In this document: one piece after another, positions 45,265 to 51,789 of the stretch
How the letters are laid out: each line of letters opens with the position of its first letter
Position numbering within the stretch: the stretch's first letter is position 1
Assembly: GCA_965371805.1 (NCBI GenBank)
Contig: CBDUZW010000018.1
Coordinates: forward strand, 1-64,000
Source: JAOZTV01 sp965371805
GTDB taxonomy: Bacteria; Acidobacteriota; Aminicenantia; UBA2199
Length of the DNA stretch: 64,000 nucleotides
Direction of reading: 5' to 3'
Position numbers and translations under genes: made by a program
The notes under the pieces: generated by a model
Databases searched by the model: none
Told to the model about the DNA's origin: nothing
The model's input: only the letters and a program-made list of their open reading frames with translations

Positions 45265-45956
45265 TTTTTAACTCCTTTATTGAAAATCATTGAATATTGA
45301 TTTAAATCTTCTTCTAATTTTAGTTTGCTTTCATCTGATAAATTTTTAATCTTGAGAATGTTTTTTACATTTTTTATAAGTATTGACACATTTATTTCTC
45401 GATTTGAACTTATAAAATAAAATTTTTCAAACCCGGGAGTATCATCCAGTTCAAAAGCTCTGCTTAGAAAAGTCTTTTTTCTAATAATAAGTTTTGAACT
45501 GTTTTTTTCACTTATAGGATAATGTAAACTAATAAGTCCTTTACTGTCGACAGAAAAAATCACTCCATAACTATCTTTTCTGGAAAAATATGCAAGCTGT
45601 ATTAGATCAGATGCCTTCAAAAGTGAACCTTTTGTTAATAGATCAACATCATCATTATTTTTCCGGTAAATCATCAATCTCGAATTGTGGTTATTTTCAT
45701 TTACTACTCCTTTTACTCTATCAACAAAAGTGTTTTTTTCGTTTTTTAAATCAGAATTGTCTTCTCCAAACCAGAAAAACCCAATAAGAAATATTAGTAA
45801 AAAAGAAAAAGCATAAGCAATTCGTGCATTTAGAGAAAAGAGAATTGCTTTCTTTCTTTTTATTATTTTAGATTTATTATCTAATTTTCTAAATACCTTT
45901 TGTTCAACAAGTTCAGAACTATATTGCTTTAAAATCAATTTGTTAGACTCTTCCAA
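45261..45956 (-). CDS. Membrane regulator of the ECF operon, N-terminus cut by a stop codon
   Basis: As an open frame it starts at TTG 45956 and encodes 231 residues: a helical cytoplasmic part (1-45), a membrane helix (about 47-64, IAYAFSFLLIFLIGFFWFG) and an extracytoplasmic beta-rich domain (RLMIYRKNNDDVDLLTKGSLLKASDLIQLAY, DUF4384-like). The same frame continues upstream, past one TAA, into a convincing anti-sigma-type N-terminus (see 45957-46085). Such proteins usually hold an ECF sigma factor at the membrane. Here the position just after the sigma gene supports that role. The end overlaps the caspase-like gene by ATGA. Confidence 0.7.
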   Translation of the reverse strand: MEESNKLILKQYSSELVEQKVFRKLDNKSKIIKRKKAILFSLNARIAYAFSFLLIFLIGFFWFGEDNSDLKNEKNTFVDRVKGVVNENNHNSRLMIYRKNNDDVDLLTKGSLLKASDLIQLAYFSRKDSYGVIFSVDSKGLISLHYPISEKNSSKLIIRKKTFLSRAFELDDTPGFEKFYFISSNREINVSILIKNVKNILKIKNLSDESKLKLEEDLNQYSMIFNKGVKK

Positions 45957-46085
45957 GTTATTTAGCCTTTTTTGTAAATGCTGATCTTTGCTAATTATTT
46001 TTTCGATTTCACTTTATTTTTCAGCGGGAAGTTCGTTTAATAAATATTTTTCCAAAAGTTCCGTTCTTATATTTTCTTTACCCAC
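45957..46085 (-). pseudogene. N-terminal part of the regulator, separated by an in-frame TAA
   Basis: From GTG 46085, which overlaps the end of the sigma gene, the frame encodes MGKENIRTELLEKYLLNELP and then AEK before TAA at 46016-46014. It continues in the same frame as SEIEKIISKDQHLQKRLNNL into the 231-residue protein. The ...EKYLLNEL...(E/A)EK.SEIEK... pattern is the usual start of zf-HC2-type anti-sigma or DUF4384 proteins. One base change (for example AAA or GAA to TAA) would explain the break. It may be a true nonsense mutation, read-through, or an assembly error. Confidence 0.65.
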
Positions 46086-46570
46086 AGATCGCCTCCTTCT
46101 TTAATTTTTTGCTTTAAATTTTTTAGTCTCAACCTTATTCCGGATTCGGAGAGACCTGTTTCCTTACTAATCTCTTTTAGAGTCATTCCATCCACATAAG
46201 ACATAACTGCAAGCTCTCTGGTAGATTTTCTGTCTCTAAAAAAAATCAATTCAATCATTTTTCTTAATAAGAATTCTTTTTCATTTTCTTCATAAACAAC
46301 AATTTTTTCCAATATGGAATTATCTGATACTAAACCACTGTTTGTATTTTTTCTAATTATATTCAGACATATATTAGTTGCCATTGTAAATAATAAACTT
46401 GATGGATAATTATCCTTAATAGTTTTTTTGTTTATTAATAGATTTACAAATACATCATGCATCGCATCTAATGCTAAATCTTCTTCTTTTAATAAAAACC
46501 TGCACCTTCTTAAGATCATTGGTCCATATTTTTTATAATATACCTGAATATTTATATCATTATTTCTCAT
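46067..46570 (-). CDS. ECF-family RNA polymerase sigma factor
   Basis: A 167-residue sigma-70 factor with region 2 (YGPMILRRCRFLLKEEDLALDAMHDVFVNLL) and region 4 with a helix-turn-helix (DGMTLKEISKETGLSESGIRLRLKNL). There is no region 1 or 3, as in ECF sigma factors. It is the first gene of the minus-strand operon and should direct RNA polymerase to specific promoters, possibly its own operon. A housekeeping-type promoter is visible upstream. The next gene, an anti-sigma candidate, starts inside its 3' end. Confidence 0.92.
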   Translation of the reverse strand: MRNNDINIQVYYKKYGPMILRRCRFLLKEEDLALDAMHDVFVNLLINKKTIKDNYPSSLLFTMATNICLNIIRKNTNSGLVSDNSILEKIVVYEENEKEFLLRKMIELIFFRDRKSTRELAVMSYVDGMTLKEISKETGLSESGIRLRLKNLKQKIKEGGDLWVKKI

Positions 46571-46882
46571 TATTTATTTCCCTTTGTAAGTCATAAAGTC
46601 ATAATGTTATAACACATTAGCTACAAAAAAGTGTCAATATTTTTTTAAAAACCGGTACAATTCTTCTTTAAATAAAACAATACTAATATGTAGGAACTAT
46701 TTAGAAAATCTTGACTGACACCAAAAATGATTTAATAAATAAAGTGTTAGTCCAAAAACTTGTATGAAGATTGTTTAAGTAAATCACAAGTAAAAATCAA
46801 AAAAGACGTCTAATGAATTTAAGGGAATAAAAAATTGTATCCGATAGTTTACAAGAGTTCCCGAATACAATAAGGAGATGAA
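46571..46882. other. Divergent intergenic region between ECF operon and EF-hand gene
   Basis: This 312-bp gap holds the ECF-operon promoter, one copy of the dispersed motif (GACTGACACCAAAA, 46713-46726), and AAGGAGATG just before the EF-hand gene. I see no other structure or RNA gene. Confidence 0.5.
46609..46637 (-). promoter_or_regulatory. Promoter of the ECF-sigma operon
   Basis: On the minus strand TTGACA (46637-46632), a 17-bp spacer and TGTTAT (46614-46609) form a good sigma-70 promoter about 40 bp upstream of the sigma gene. Confidence 0.7.
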
Positions 46883-47449
46883 ATGAAAAAAGAAATTAAA
46901 ATGGTTTTTGGCATTTGGATTGTTTGTATGTTTTTAACAGGTACTTTAATTGCTCAACAGGGTCAGAGAAATAGGCAACAGCCAAAACCTCCATTACTTA
47001 CAGCTCTTGACACTGACGGAGATAGAACAATTTCTGCTTCAGAATTGAGTGATTCAACTCAATCATTAAAAACCCTGGATAAGAATAATGATGGAGTTTT
47101 AACCCGTGATGAACTTAGGCCTAAAAGAGGTAAACAAAATAGTGGAGCGAATAATAGAGAGTCGATGGAGGGGAAAAATATACAGAGAACGGATCGCTCA
47201 AATAGAAGTAGGTCAACGCGGAATAATAATCAGAATACTCAAACGAAAAGAAACAACAGGAGCAGAAACAAACCGCCATTATTTCTTGCACTGGACTCTG
47301 ATGGAGATAATAAGATTTCAGAAACAGAAATAGATAATGCTCAAAATGCATTAAGACAACTGGATACTAATGGAGATGGTCAACTAACTCGAGATGAGAT
47401 TAGACCTAAAAATAGAATGCAGAATAAACAGAAAAATAGGCGTAAATAA
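46883..47449 (+). CDS. Secreted EF-hand protein with internal duplication
   Basis: A 188-residue protein with a signal peptide (about 1-24) and two pairs of EF-hand calcium loops: DTDGDRTISASEL, DKNNDGVLTRDEL, DSDGDNKISETEI and DTNGDGQLTRDEI. Each pair begins PPL-x-x-ALD and ends TRDE[LI]RPK, so the second half is a duplicate of the first, joined by an Asn/Arg/Ser-rich linker. It should bind calcium in the periplasm or outside the cell. It is a single gene with AAGGAG before the ATG. Confidence 0.88.
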   Translation: MKKEIKMVFGIWIVCMFLTGTLIAQQGQRNRQQPKPPLLTALDTDGDRTISASELSDSTQSLKTLDKNNDGVLTRDELRPKRGKQNSGANNRESMEGKNIQRTDRSNRSRSTRNNNQNTQTKRNNRSRNKPPLFLALDSDGDNKISETEIDNAQNALRQLDTNGDGQLTRDEIRPKNRMQNKQKNRRK

Positions 47450-47522
47450 GAATTTAGGGGTCAGTTTAAAAAACTTTTCTTTACTTTTTTCTCTTGATAT
47501 GCTCTAATAATATTTATTAGGG

Positions 47523-47547
47523 ATGGCATTAAATGCTAAAAGATGAA
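47523..47547 (+). repeat. 25-bp repeat, copy 1
   Basis: This segment (beginning ATGGCATTAAATGCTAAAAG) matches 49494-49518 with two mismatches. Each copy lies shortly before a gene (47559 and 49590), with GATGAA-rich sequence after it. Confidence 0.7.
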
Positions 47548-47558
47548 AGAAGAAAGAA

Positions 47559-47984
47559 ATGAGTATTAAGATAAAAATAGGTAAATTATTTAATAATGCA
47601 TTGGGTTTGAGTATTATATTAGTTTCCGGAATACTTACAAAAATTTTTTATAATTTAGTCTCACCAAAAAATGGAAGTCTGGGTGGTTTTTTTTTATTAT
47701 TATTATCTTTTATTGTATTTTTTATATTCATCATTCTTGTTCATCTGTTTATAAATTATTTTTTAAAAATTTTACCAAAACTATCAACGATATTAGCAAA
47801 ACTTAGAAAAAAGATGAAGCATATGAATTCTCCTGTTATAAAGAATGCTAAGATGTTAAGTGAGAACTCTGATAAAAGTGTAGATAATAGTATATTGCAT
47901 TGTGATCAATGTGGAACTGAAATTTCAAATACTGTAAACTTTTGCCATCAATGCGGAAGCAAAATAAGCCTTCATAATTCATAA
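47559..47984 (+). CDS. Small membrane protein with C-terminal zinc ribbon
   Basis: A 141-residue protein with two membrane helices (about 14-32 and 43-65) and a C-terminal zinc ribbon: Cys-x2-Cys (CDQCG) and Cys-x2-Cys (CHQCG), separated by TEISNTVNF. This zinc_ribbon_2-type tail is common in small bacterial membrane proteins of unknown role. It is flanked by the 25-bp repeat upstream and the first 36-bp repeat at its stop codon, so it may be cargo of a mobile module. Confidence 0.75.
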   Translation: MSIKIKIGKLFNNALGLSIILVSGILTKIFYNLVSPKNGSLGGFFLLLLSFIVFFIFIILVHLFINYFLKILPKLSTILAKLRKKMKHMNSPVIKNAKMLSENSDKSVDNSILHCDQCGTEISNTVNFCHQCGSKISLHNS

Positions 47985-48017
47985 TTAACTTCGTAGGTCT
48001 CCACTTTGTTCCGGCTC
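47982..48017 (+). repeat. 36-bp dispersed repeat, copy 1
   Basis: The segment running from TAATTAACTTCGTAGG to TTCCGGCTC is identical at 49342-49377 and 51647-51682. Here it overlaps the stop of the zinc-ribbon gene and is followed by AATTCATCCTTCATCCTTC. Confidence 0.9.
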
Positions 48018-48069
48018 TTAATTCATCCTTCATCCTTCACAATTCATTTATGCATTACTCAAGTTCTAG

Positions 48070-48097
48070 TTGACATTTGCATAATTTTACATATAAT
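48070..48097 (+). promoter_or_regulatory. Consensus promoter of the AAA_14 gene, leaderless geometry
   Basis: TTGACA (48070-48075), a 16-bp spacer and TATAAT (48092-48097) are both perfect. The expected transcription start is at about 48104, the ATG itself, and no ribosome site is present. Confidence 0.7.
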
Positions 48098-48103
48098 AAT
48101 ATT

Positions 48104-49288
48104 ATGGTTACGAGAATAATAACTACTGAACTTCTTGATGTATCTAAACAATACCCGGTAGTTACAATACTGGGGCCAAGACAATCCGGGAAAACAACTC
48201 TTACTAAAATGACATTTCCCAAACATGATTACTATTCTCTTGAAGATCCTGATGTATTAAAATTAATCAAAAGTGATCCAAGAGGATTTTTTAACAACCT
48301 GAAAAAACAAACTATATTAGACGAAATACAAAATTTCCCTGAATTATTATCATATATACAAGGTATTGTAGATAAAAAAAATATAGCTGGACAATTTATA
48401 TTAACCGGTAGTCACCAATTAGACCTTTTACAGGCAATTACTCAAAGCCTTGCAGGTAGGACTTCATTATTAACTTTATTACCTTTTACAATAGAAGAGA
48501 TTAAATCTTATAAAAAAACTAATGATGCATATGAATATATTTTTAATGGAAGTTTTCCTGGAGTATATGATAGAAATTTAAATATAAGCAAATATTATAG
48601 TAATTATATTCAAACCTATGTAGAGAGAGATATAAGAAAACTAATAAACTTAAAAAACCTGACACAGTTCCAAACATTTTTAAGACTTCTAGCAGGACGA
48701 ATAGGACAATTAATTAATTATAATTCATTAAGTAACGATATTGGGGTATCATCCACCACTATTAAAAACTGGATATCCATACTGCAGGCTTCCTACATAG
48801 TTTTTGAACTTCCGCCATTTCATGAAAATATAAAGAAGAGAGTAAAGAAATCATCAAAAATATATTTTTATGATACTGGAATAGTTTCGTATTTACTTGG
48901 AATAAAGAACAAAGATCAGGCATTTAGAGATCCATTAAGAGGTGGTCTTTTTGAAAATTTTATTATTCTAGAAGTTTTAAAATTCTTTTTTAATTCAGGA
49001 ATTCGGCCAGAGTTATATTTTTATAGAGATTCTAATAATGTGGAAGTAGATTTATTAATTAGAAATGGGAATTCAATACTTCCAATTGAAATAAAATCTT
49101 CGGCTACATTTTCTGAAAAACTCACAAATTCTATAATAAAATTTAGGAAAAATACTGGAAAATATATAATAGACCAAGGTTTAATTATTTGTAATATTGA
49201 TAAAAAACTAAAATATAAAGATTATCACTATATCAACTTAATCAATAATAGTGACGTTTTACATTCATTCCTAAAAAATTATTTATAA
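48104..49288 (+). CDS. AAA_14 / DUF4143 ATPase
   Basis: About 394 residues from ATG 48104; the TTG at 48077 would add nine residues that lie inside the promoter. Walker A is LGPRQSGKTTLTK, Walker B is TILDEIQNFPELL, and ILTGSHQLDLLQAITQSLAGR follows. A winged-helix-like middle and the DUF4143 C-terminus (GGLFENFIILEVLKFF, VEVDLLIRNG, LPIEIKSSATF) complete the protein. The family is widespread in anaerobes and archaea, often in variable regions, with unclear function; the C-terminal E-D-EIK pattern recalls nucleases. It sits between two copies of the 36-bp repeat. Confidence 0.9.
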   Translation: MVTRIITTELLDVSKQYPVVTILGPRQSGKTTLTKMTFPKHDYYSLEDPDVLKLIKSDPRGFFNNLKKQTILDEIQNFPELLSYIQGIVDKKNIAGQFILTGSHQLDLLQAITQSLAGRTSLLTLLPFTIEEIKSYKKTNDAYEYIFNGSFPGVYDRNLNISKYYSNYIQTYVERDIRKLINLKNLTQFQTFLRLLAGRIGQLINYNSLSNDIGVSSTTIKNWISILQASYIVFELPPFHENIKKRVKKSSKIYFYDTGIVSYLLGIKNKDQAFRDPLRGGLFENFIILEVLKFFFNSGIRPELYFYRDSNNVEVDLLIRNGNSILPIEIKSSATFSEKLTNSIIKFRKNTGKYIIDQGLIICNIDKKLKYKDYHYINLINNSDVLHSFLKNYL

Positions 49289-49341
49289 TTTTTAATTTTT
49301 AATATTTTCTATTTTGTTCTTAATTCTTAATTCTAAATTTT

Positions 49342-49377
49342 TAATTAACTTCGTAGGTCTCCACTTTGTTCCGGCTC
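49342..49377 (+). repeat. 36-bp dispersed repeat, copy 2
   Basis: Identical to 47982-48017 and 51647-51682, with the same downstream ATCATTCATAATT context. Confidence 0.9.
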
Positions 49378-49493
49378 ATCATTCATAATTAATTTATATT
49401 TTGTTCTAAATTCATCATTCATAATTCATAATTCATAACTAATAATTTGTCCTATCTTTTTTTTTTAAAATATGATTTAATTAAATTTAAACA

Positions 49494-49518
49494 ATGGCAC
49501 TAAATGCTGAAAGATGAA
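49494..49518 (+). repeat. 25-bp repeat, copy 2
   Basis: Matches 47523-47547 with two mismatches. It runs into GATGAAGGATGAATTATAAA, which is approximately the inverse of the AATTCATCATTCATCATTC block after the third 36-bp repeat. Confidence 0.7.
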
Positions 49519-49589
49519 GGATGAATTATAAATGTGGAATGCTGAATGATGAATTTTGAAAAAAAACATAACAAGGGACTAGTTCTCAT

Positions 49590-50711
49590 ATGAAAAAACT
49601 ACATTTAATATTTCTTATTTTATTGACTGGTTTCTTATTTGGAACTGAGTTTAAAAACATTGATAAGCCTGATAAAGGAGAGTGGGATTTTAAGCTGTCT
49701 AAGGCCTGGGAAACAAGTGAGGCAGGCAAAGATATTCTGGCCCGGATAAGAGGAATAGAAATAGATAATAAAGGGAATGTCTTTATCTGGGAGAGTAAAC
49801 AGTTGAAGATATTTGTCTATAATAGTGAAGGGAAATTTCTTTATAGTTTTGGTAAGAAGGGTGAAGGTCCAGGAGAGATTATGGATCAATGGGGAAGCAG
49901 TTTATTTCTGAGTAAAGATCATATTATCCTCCATGAGCGGAACACTGGCCGTATTAATTATTTTCAGTATAATGGGACTTTTTATAAGACCATAAAATTA
50001 CTTAAACTAAAATATAGTCATGCGATGAGGGGATACATTGACTCTGACAATTTGTTGTTTTTTCTTTCGGATACAATTTCAAATAGGAAGGAGAATTTTG
50101 TAGGTGTTTTTAATCTAAAAGAGAGAAAATCAAAAAAAATCACTGATTATATTGAAGATAAACCCCTGGTTATAAATGATAAAGCGGTCGGTAATATGAC
50201 CTTATACAACCCTATTATTTCTGTTTTTATGATCTCTTCTCAAATTGAAGGTGATAAGGTTGTTTATGGTAGAAATAATATTTATAAAATCAGCATATTG
50301 GATCTGAAAACAAATAAAATTAACTTTTTCTCTATTTCAGGAAGAGAGGGAAAGGTTCTCAGTTTGAAGGCAAAAGAGAAAATGTTTAGTAGTTTTGACA
50401 AGCAAAAAAGAATGAAAAGGCTCTTAATTGAAAAATGTCCCGATAGATCGACTCTATTTAATAAGATAGAAATCGGAAACAATGGCTTGATCTATATCTT
50501 TTTACCTCAATTAGGTGATAAGGGTTCATATGAGCTTGATATTTTTTCTCCTACCGGGAAATACTTATATCATGCTATGATATCGATCCCGTCTGAATAC
50601 AGTAATGTTCGCAATCTGACTTTCCATAAGGAGAGTGTTTTTTGCTCGGCAGAAGATGAAGAGGGAGAGGTAAAGCTGATAAAATTTAACATAAAATCAC
50701 CATATATTTAA
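49590..50711 (+). CDS. Six-bladed beta-propeller-like protein, exported
   Basis: A 373-residue protein with a signal peptide (about 1-17, no lipobox). NHL-like blade repeats follow: IRGIEIDNKGNVFIWESKQLKIFVYNSEGKFLYSFGKKGEGPGE, then DSDNLLFFLS and IEIGNNGLIYIF. The GKKGEGPGE pattern is characteristic of the 6-bladed beta-propeller family abundant in Bacteroidota and Acidobacteriota-like bacteria. The function is unknown and probably involves ligand binding in the envelope. It lies directly after a GATGAA-rich repeat block, possibly as cargo. Confidence 0.8.
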   Translation: MKKLHLIFLILLTGFLFGTEFKNIDKPDKGEWDFKLSKAWETSEAGKDILARIRGIEIDNKGNVFIWESKQLKIFVYNSEGKFLYSFGKKGEGPGEIMDQWGSSLFLSKDHIILHERNTGRINYFQYNGTFYKTIKLLKLKYSHAMRGYIDSDNLLFFLSDTISNRKENFVGVFNLKERKSKKITDYIEDKPLVINDKAVGNMTLYNPIISVFMISSQIEGDKVVYGRNNIYKISILDLKTNKINFFSISGREGKVLSLKAKEKMFSSFDKQKRMKRLLIEKCPDRSTLFNKIEIGNNGLIYIFLPQLGDKGSYELDIFSPTGKYLYHAMISIPSEYSNVRNLTFHKESVFCSAEDEEGEVKLIKFNIKSPYI

Positions 50712-50916
50712 ATAAGACAATGATTTATATACATATATTAGGAAATAATTTTAATGGTTTTAAAATCATCTTGATGATATATTAAATAATAAGAATAATG
50801 TATAATTATATTATAAAAATAGGGGGGGATGCTTGGCAAAGGAGAATATAAACACAATTGTGTTTATATACAGGTTGTAGCCAATTAAAACAGAACGGCT
50901 GCTACATATAATCACT

Positions 50917-51180
50917 TTGAAAAGTAAATTAACAATGACAGATACGGATAAATCGGGCAATGAACAAGCAAAGGACCTATTGCATGGTGTGAAGTTGATA
51001 GATATACTAGAGAAATTAGTTGCAGAATATGGATGGGAAAAACTTGGAATGAAGATCAATATCAAATGTTTCAATAACGACCCTTCTATTAAATCAAGTC
51101 TTAAGTTTTTAAGAAAAACACCATGGGCAAGAGATAAAGTGGAACAGCTATATTTGCATCGGATAAAATTTAATAAATAA
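50917..51180 (+). CDS. VF530/DUF2132-family small DNA-binding protein
   Basis: An 87-residue frame from TTG 50917, or 81 residues from the preferred ATG 50935. The body matches the VF530 family: LHGVKLIDILEKLVAEYGWEKLGMKINI then CFNNDPSIKSSLKFLRKTPW followed by ARDKVEQLY. VF530 proteins are small DUF2132 proteins with a DNA-binding-like fold. Ribosome-site support is weak for either start. The family is best known in Proteobacteria, so transfer is possible, but codon use looks like the neighbours'. Confidence 0.87.
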   Translation: MKSKLTMTDTDKSGNEQAKDLLHGVKLIDILEKLVAEYGWEKLGMKINIKCFNNDPSIKSSLKFLRKTPWARDKVEQLYLHRIKFNK

Positions 51181-51273
51181 TTCTCTTTAGTCTTCTGTTT
51201 CTTTTAATCAGGAAGTGGATCTCACCTTTCATTTTATAAATTTTTCTCTGGTATTTTATAGATTTGCGCCGGC

Positions 51274-51504
51274 TCATTCTCTTGTAGTATAGTTTCCTTT
51301 TATATTTATCAATTTTACCTCGCAGTTTATATATCCTGCGATCATTCTTTCTGATTTTCTTATGTATTTTTTATAAGACCGGGAATGATAACGATGACTG
51401 GAATTGGAAAAACGAAAGCCGGTATTGAATTGTGAAGCATCCATTTTTGCTGAAAACATAAAAAACATACTGCCGATAAAAATTAAACTTAAAATTCTTT
51501 TCAT
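51274..51504 (-). CDS. Small secreted hypothetical protein
   Basis: A 76-residue protein with a clear signal peptide (MKRILSLIFIGSMFFMFSAK, cleavage near 19-23) and a basic, Ser/Tyr/His-rich mature part (SSHRYHSRSYKKYIRKSE). A strong AGGAGG site precedes the ATG, which supports real translation. No family is recognised. The mature part of about 50 residues is strongly cationic and might bind nucleic acid, lipid or the cell surface. Confidence 0.55.
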   Translation of the reverse strand: MKRILSLIFIGSMFFMFSAKMDASQFNTGFRFSNSSHRYHSRSYKKYIRKSERMIAGYINCEVKLINIKGNYTTRE

Positions 51505-51618
51505 TTTAACCTCCTATTCTTATACTGCATGTTTGATACCAAATATTTAAGGCTGTTTTGTCCTAAAAAAAGGACACGATACGTCTGGAGAAGTTTAAAT
51601 CAGATAAAACTCAGAGTA

Positions 51619-51776
51619 TTTTTGGTGCCAGTCAAGTAAGCTTTCATAATTAACTTCGTAGGTCTCCACTTTGTTCCGGCTCATAATTCATCATTCATCA
51701 TTCATCATTCAGTATTCATCATTTTACTTTTGGTGCCAGTCCGATTTTTACTATTTAGACATTTGTCTGACACCAG
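51619..51776. repeat. TGGTGYCAG motif cluster
   Basis: TTTTTGGTGCCAGTC (51619-51633), TTTTGGTGCCAGTC (51728-51741) and the inverse GTCTGACACCAG (51765-51776) occur within 160 bp, with more copies at 46713-46726 (inverse) and 54086-54100. They resemble REP-like short dispersed elements. The gap 51505-51789 otherwise contains the third 36-bp repeat and TTCATCATTCAT runs. Confidence 0.6.
51647..51682 (+). repeat. 36-bp dispersed repeat, copy 3
   Basis: Identical to copies 1 and 2 and followed by ATAATTCATCATTCATCATT, the inverse of the GATGAA block before the 49590 gene. Confidence 0.9.
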
Positions 51777-51789
51777 ATAATATGGATTC

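Larger units (their letters stand above)
49289..49589. repeat. Repeat-filled intergenic region
   Basis: This 301-bp stretch holds the second 36-bp repeat (49342-49377), runs of AATTCATAATTCAT-type sequence on its right, a repeated TATTTTGTTCT word, the second copy of the 25-bp repeat (49494-49518) and a GATGAA-rich block. No coding sequence was seen. Confidence 0.7.

Noticed and set aside
47848..48033. Minus-strand 61-codon frame reading through the 36-bp repeat
   Set aside because: Its sequence is just the translated repeat plus the antisense of the zinc-ribbon gene.
47982..51682. Three identical 36-bp repeats as a CRISPR array
   Set aside because: The copies are 1.3 and 2.3 kb apart with genes between them, no regular spacers exist, and no cas gene is present.
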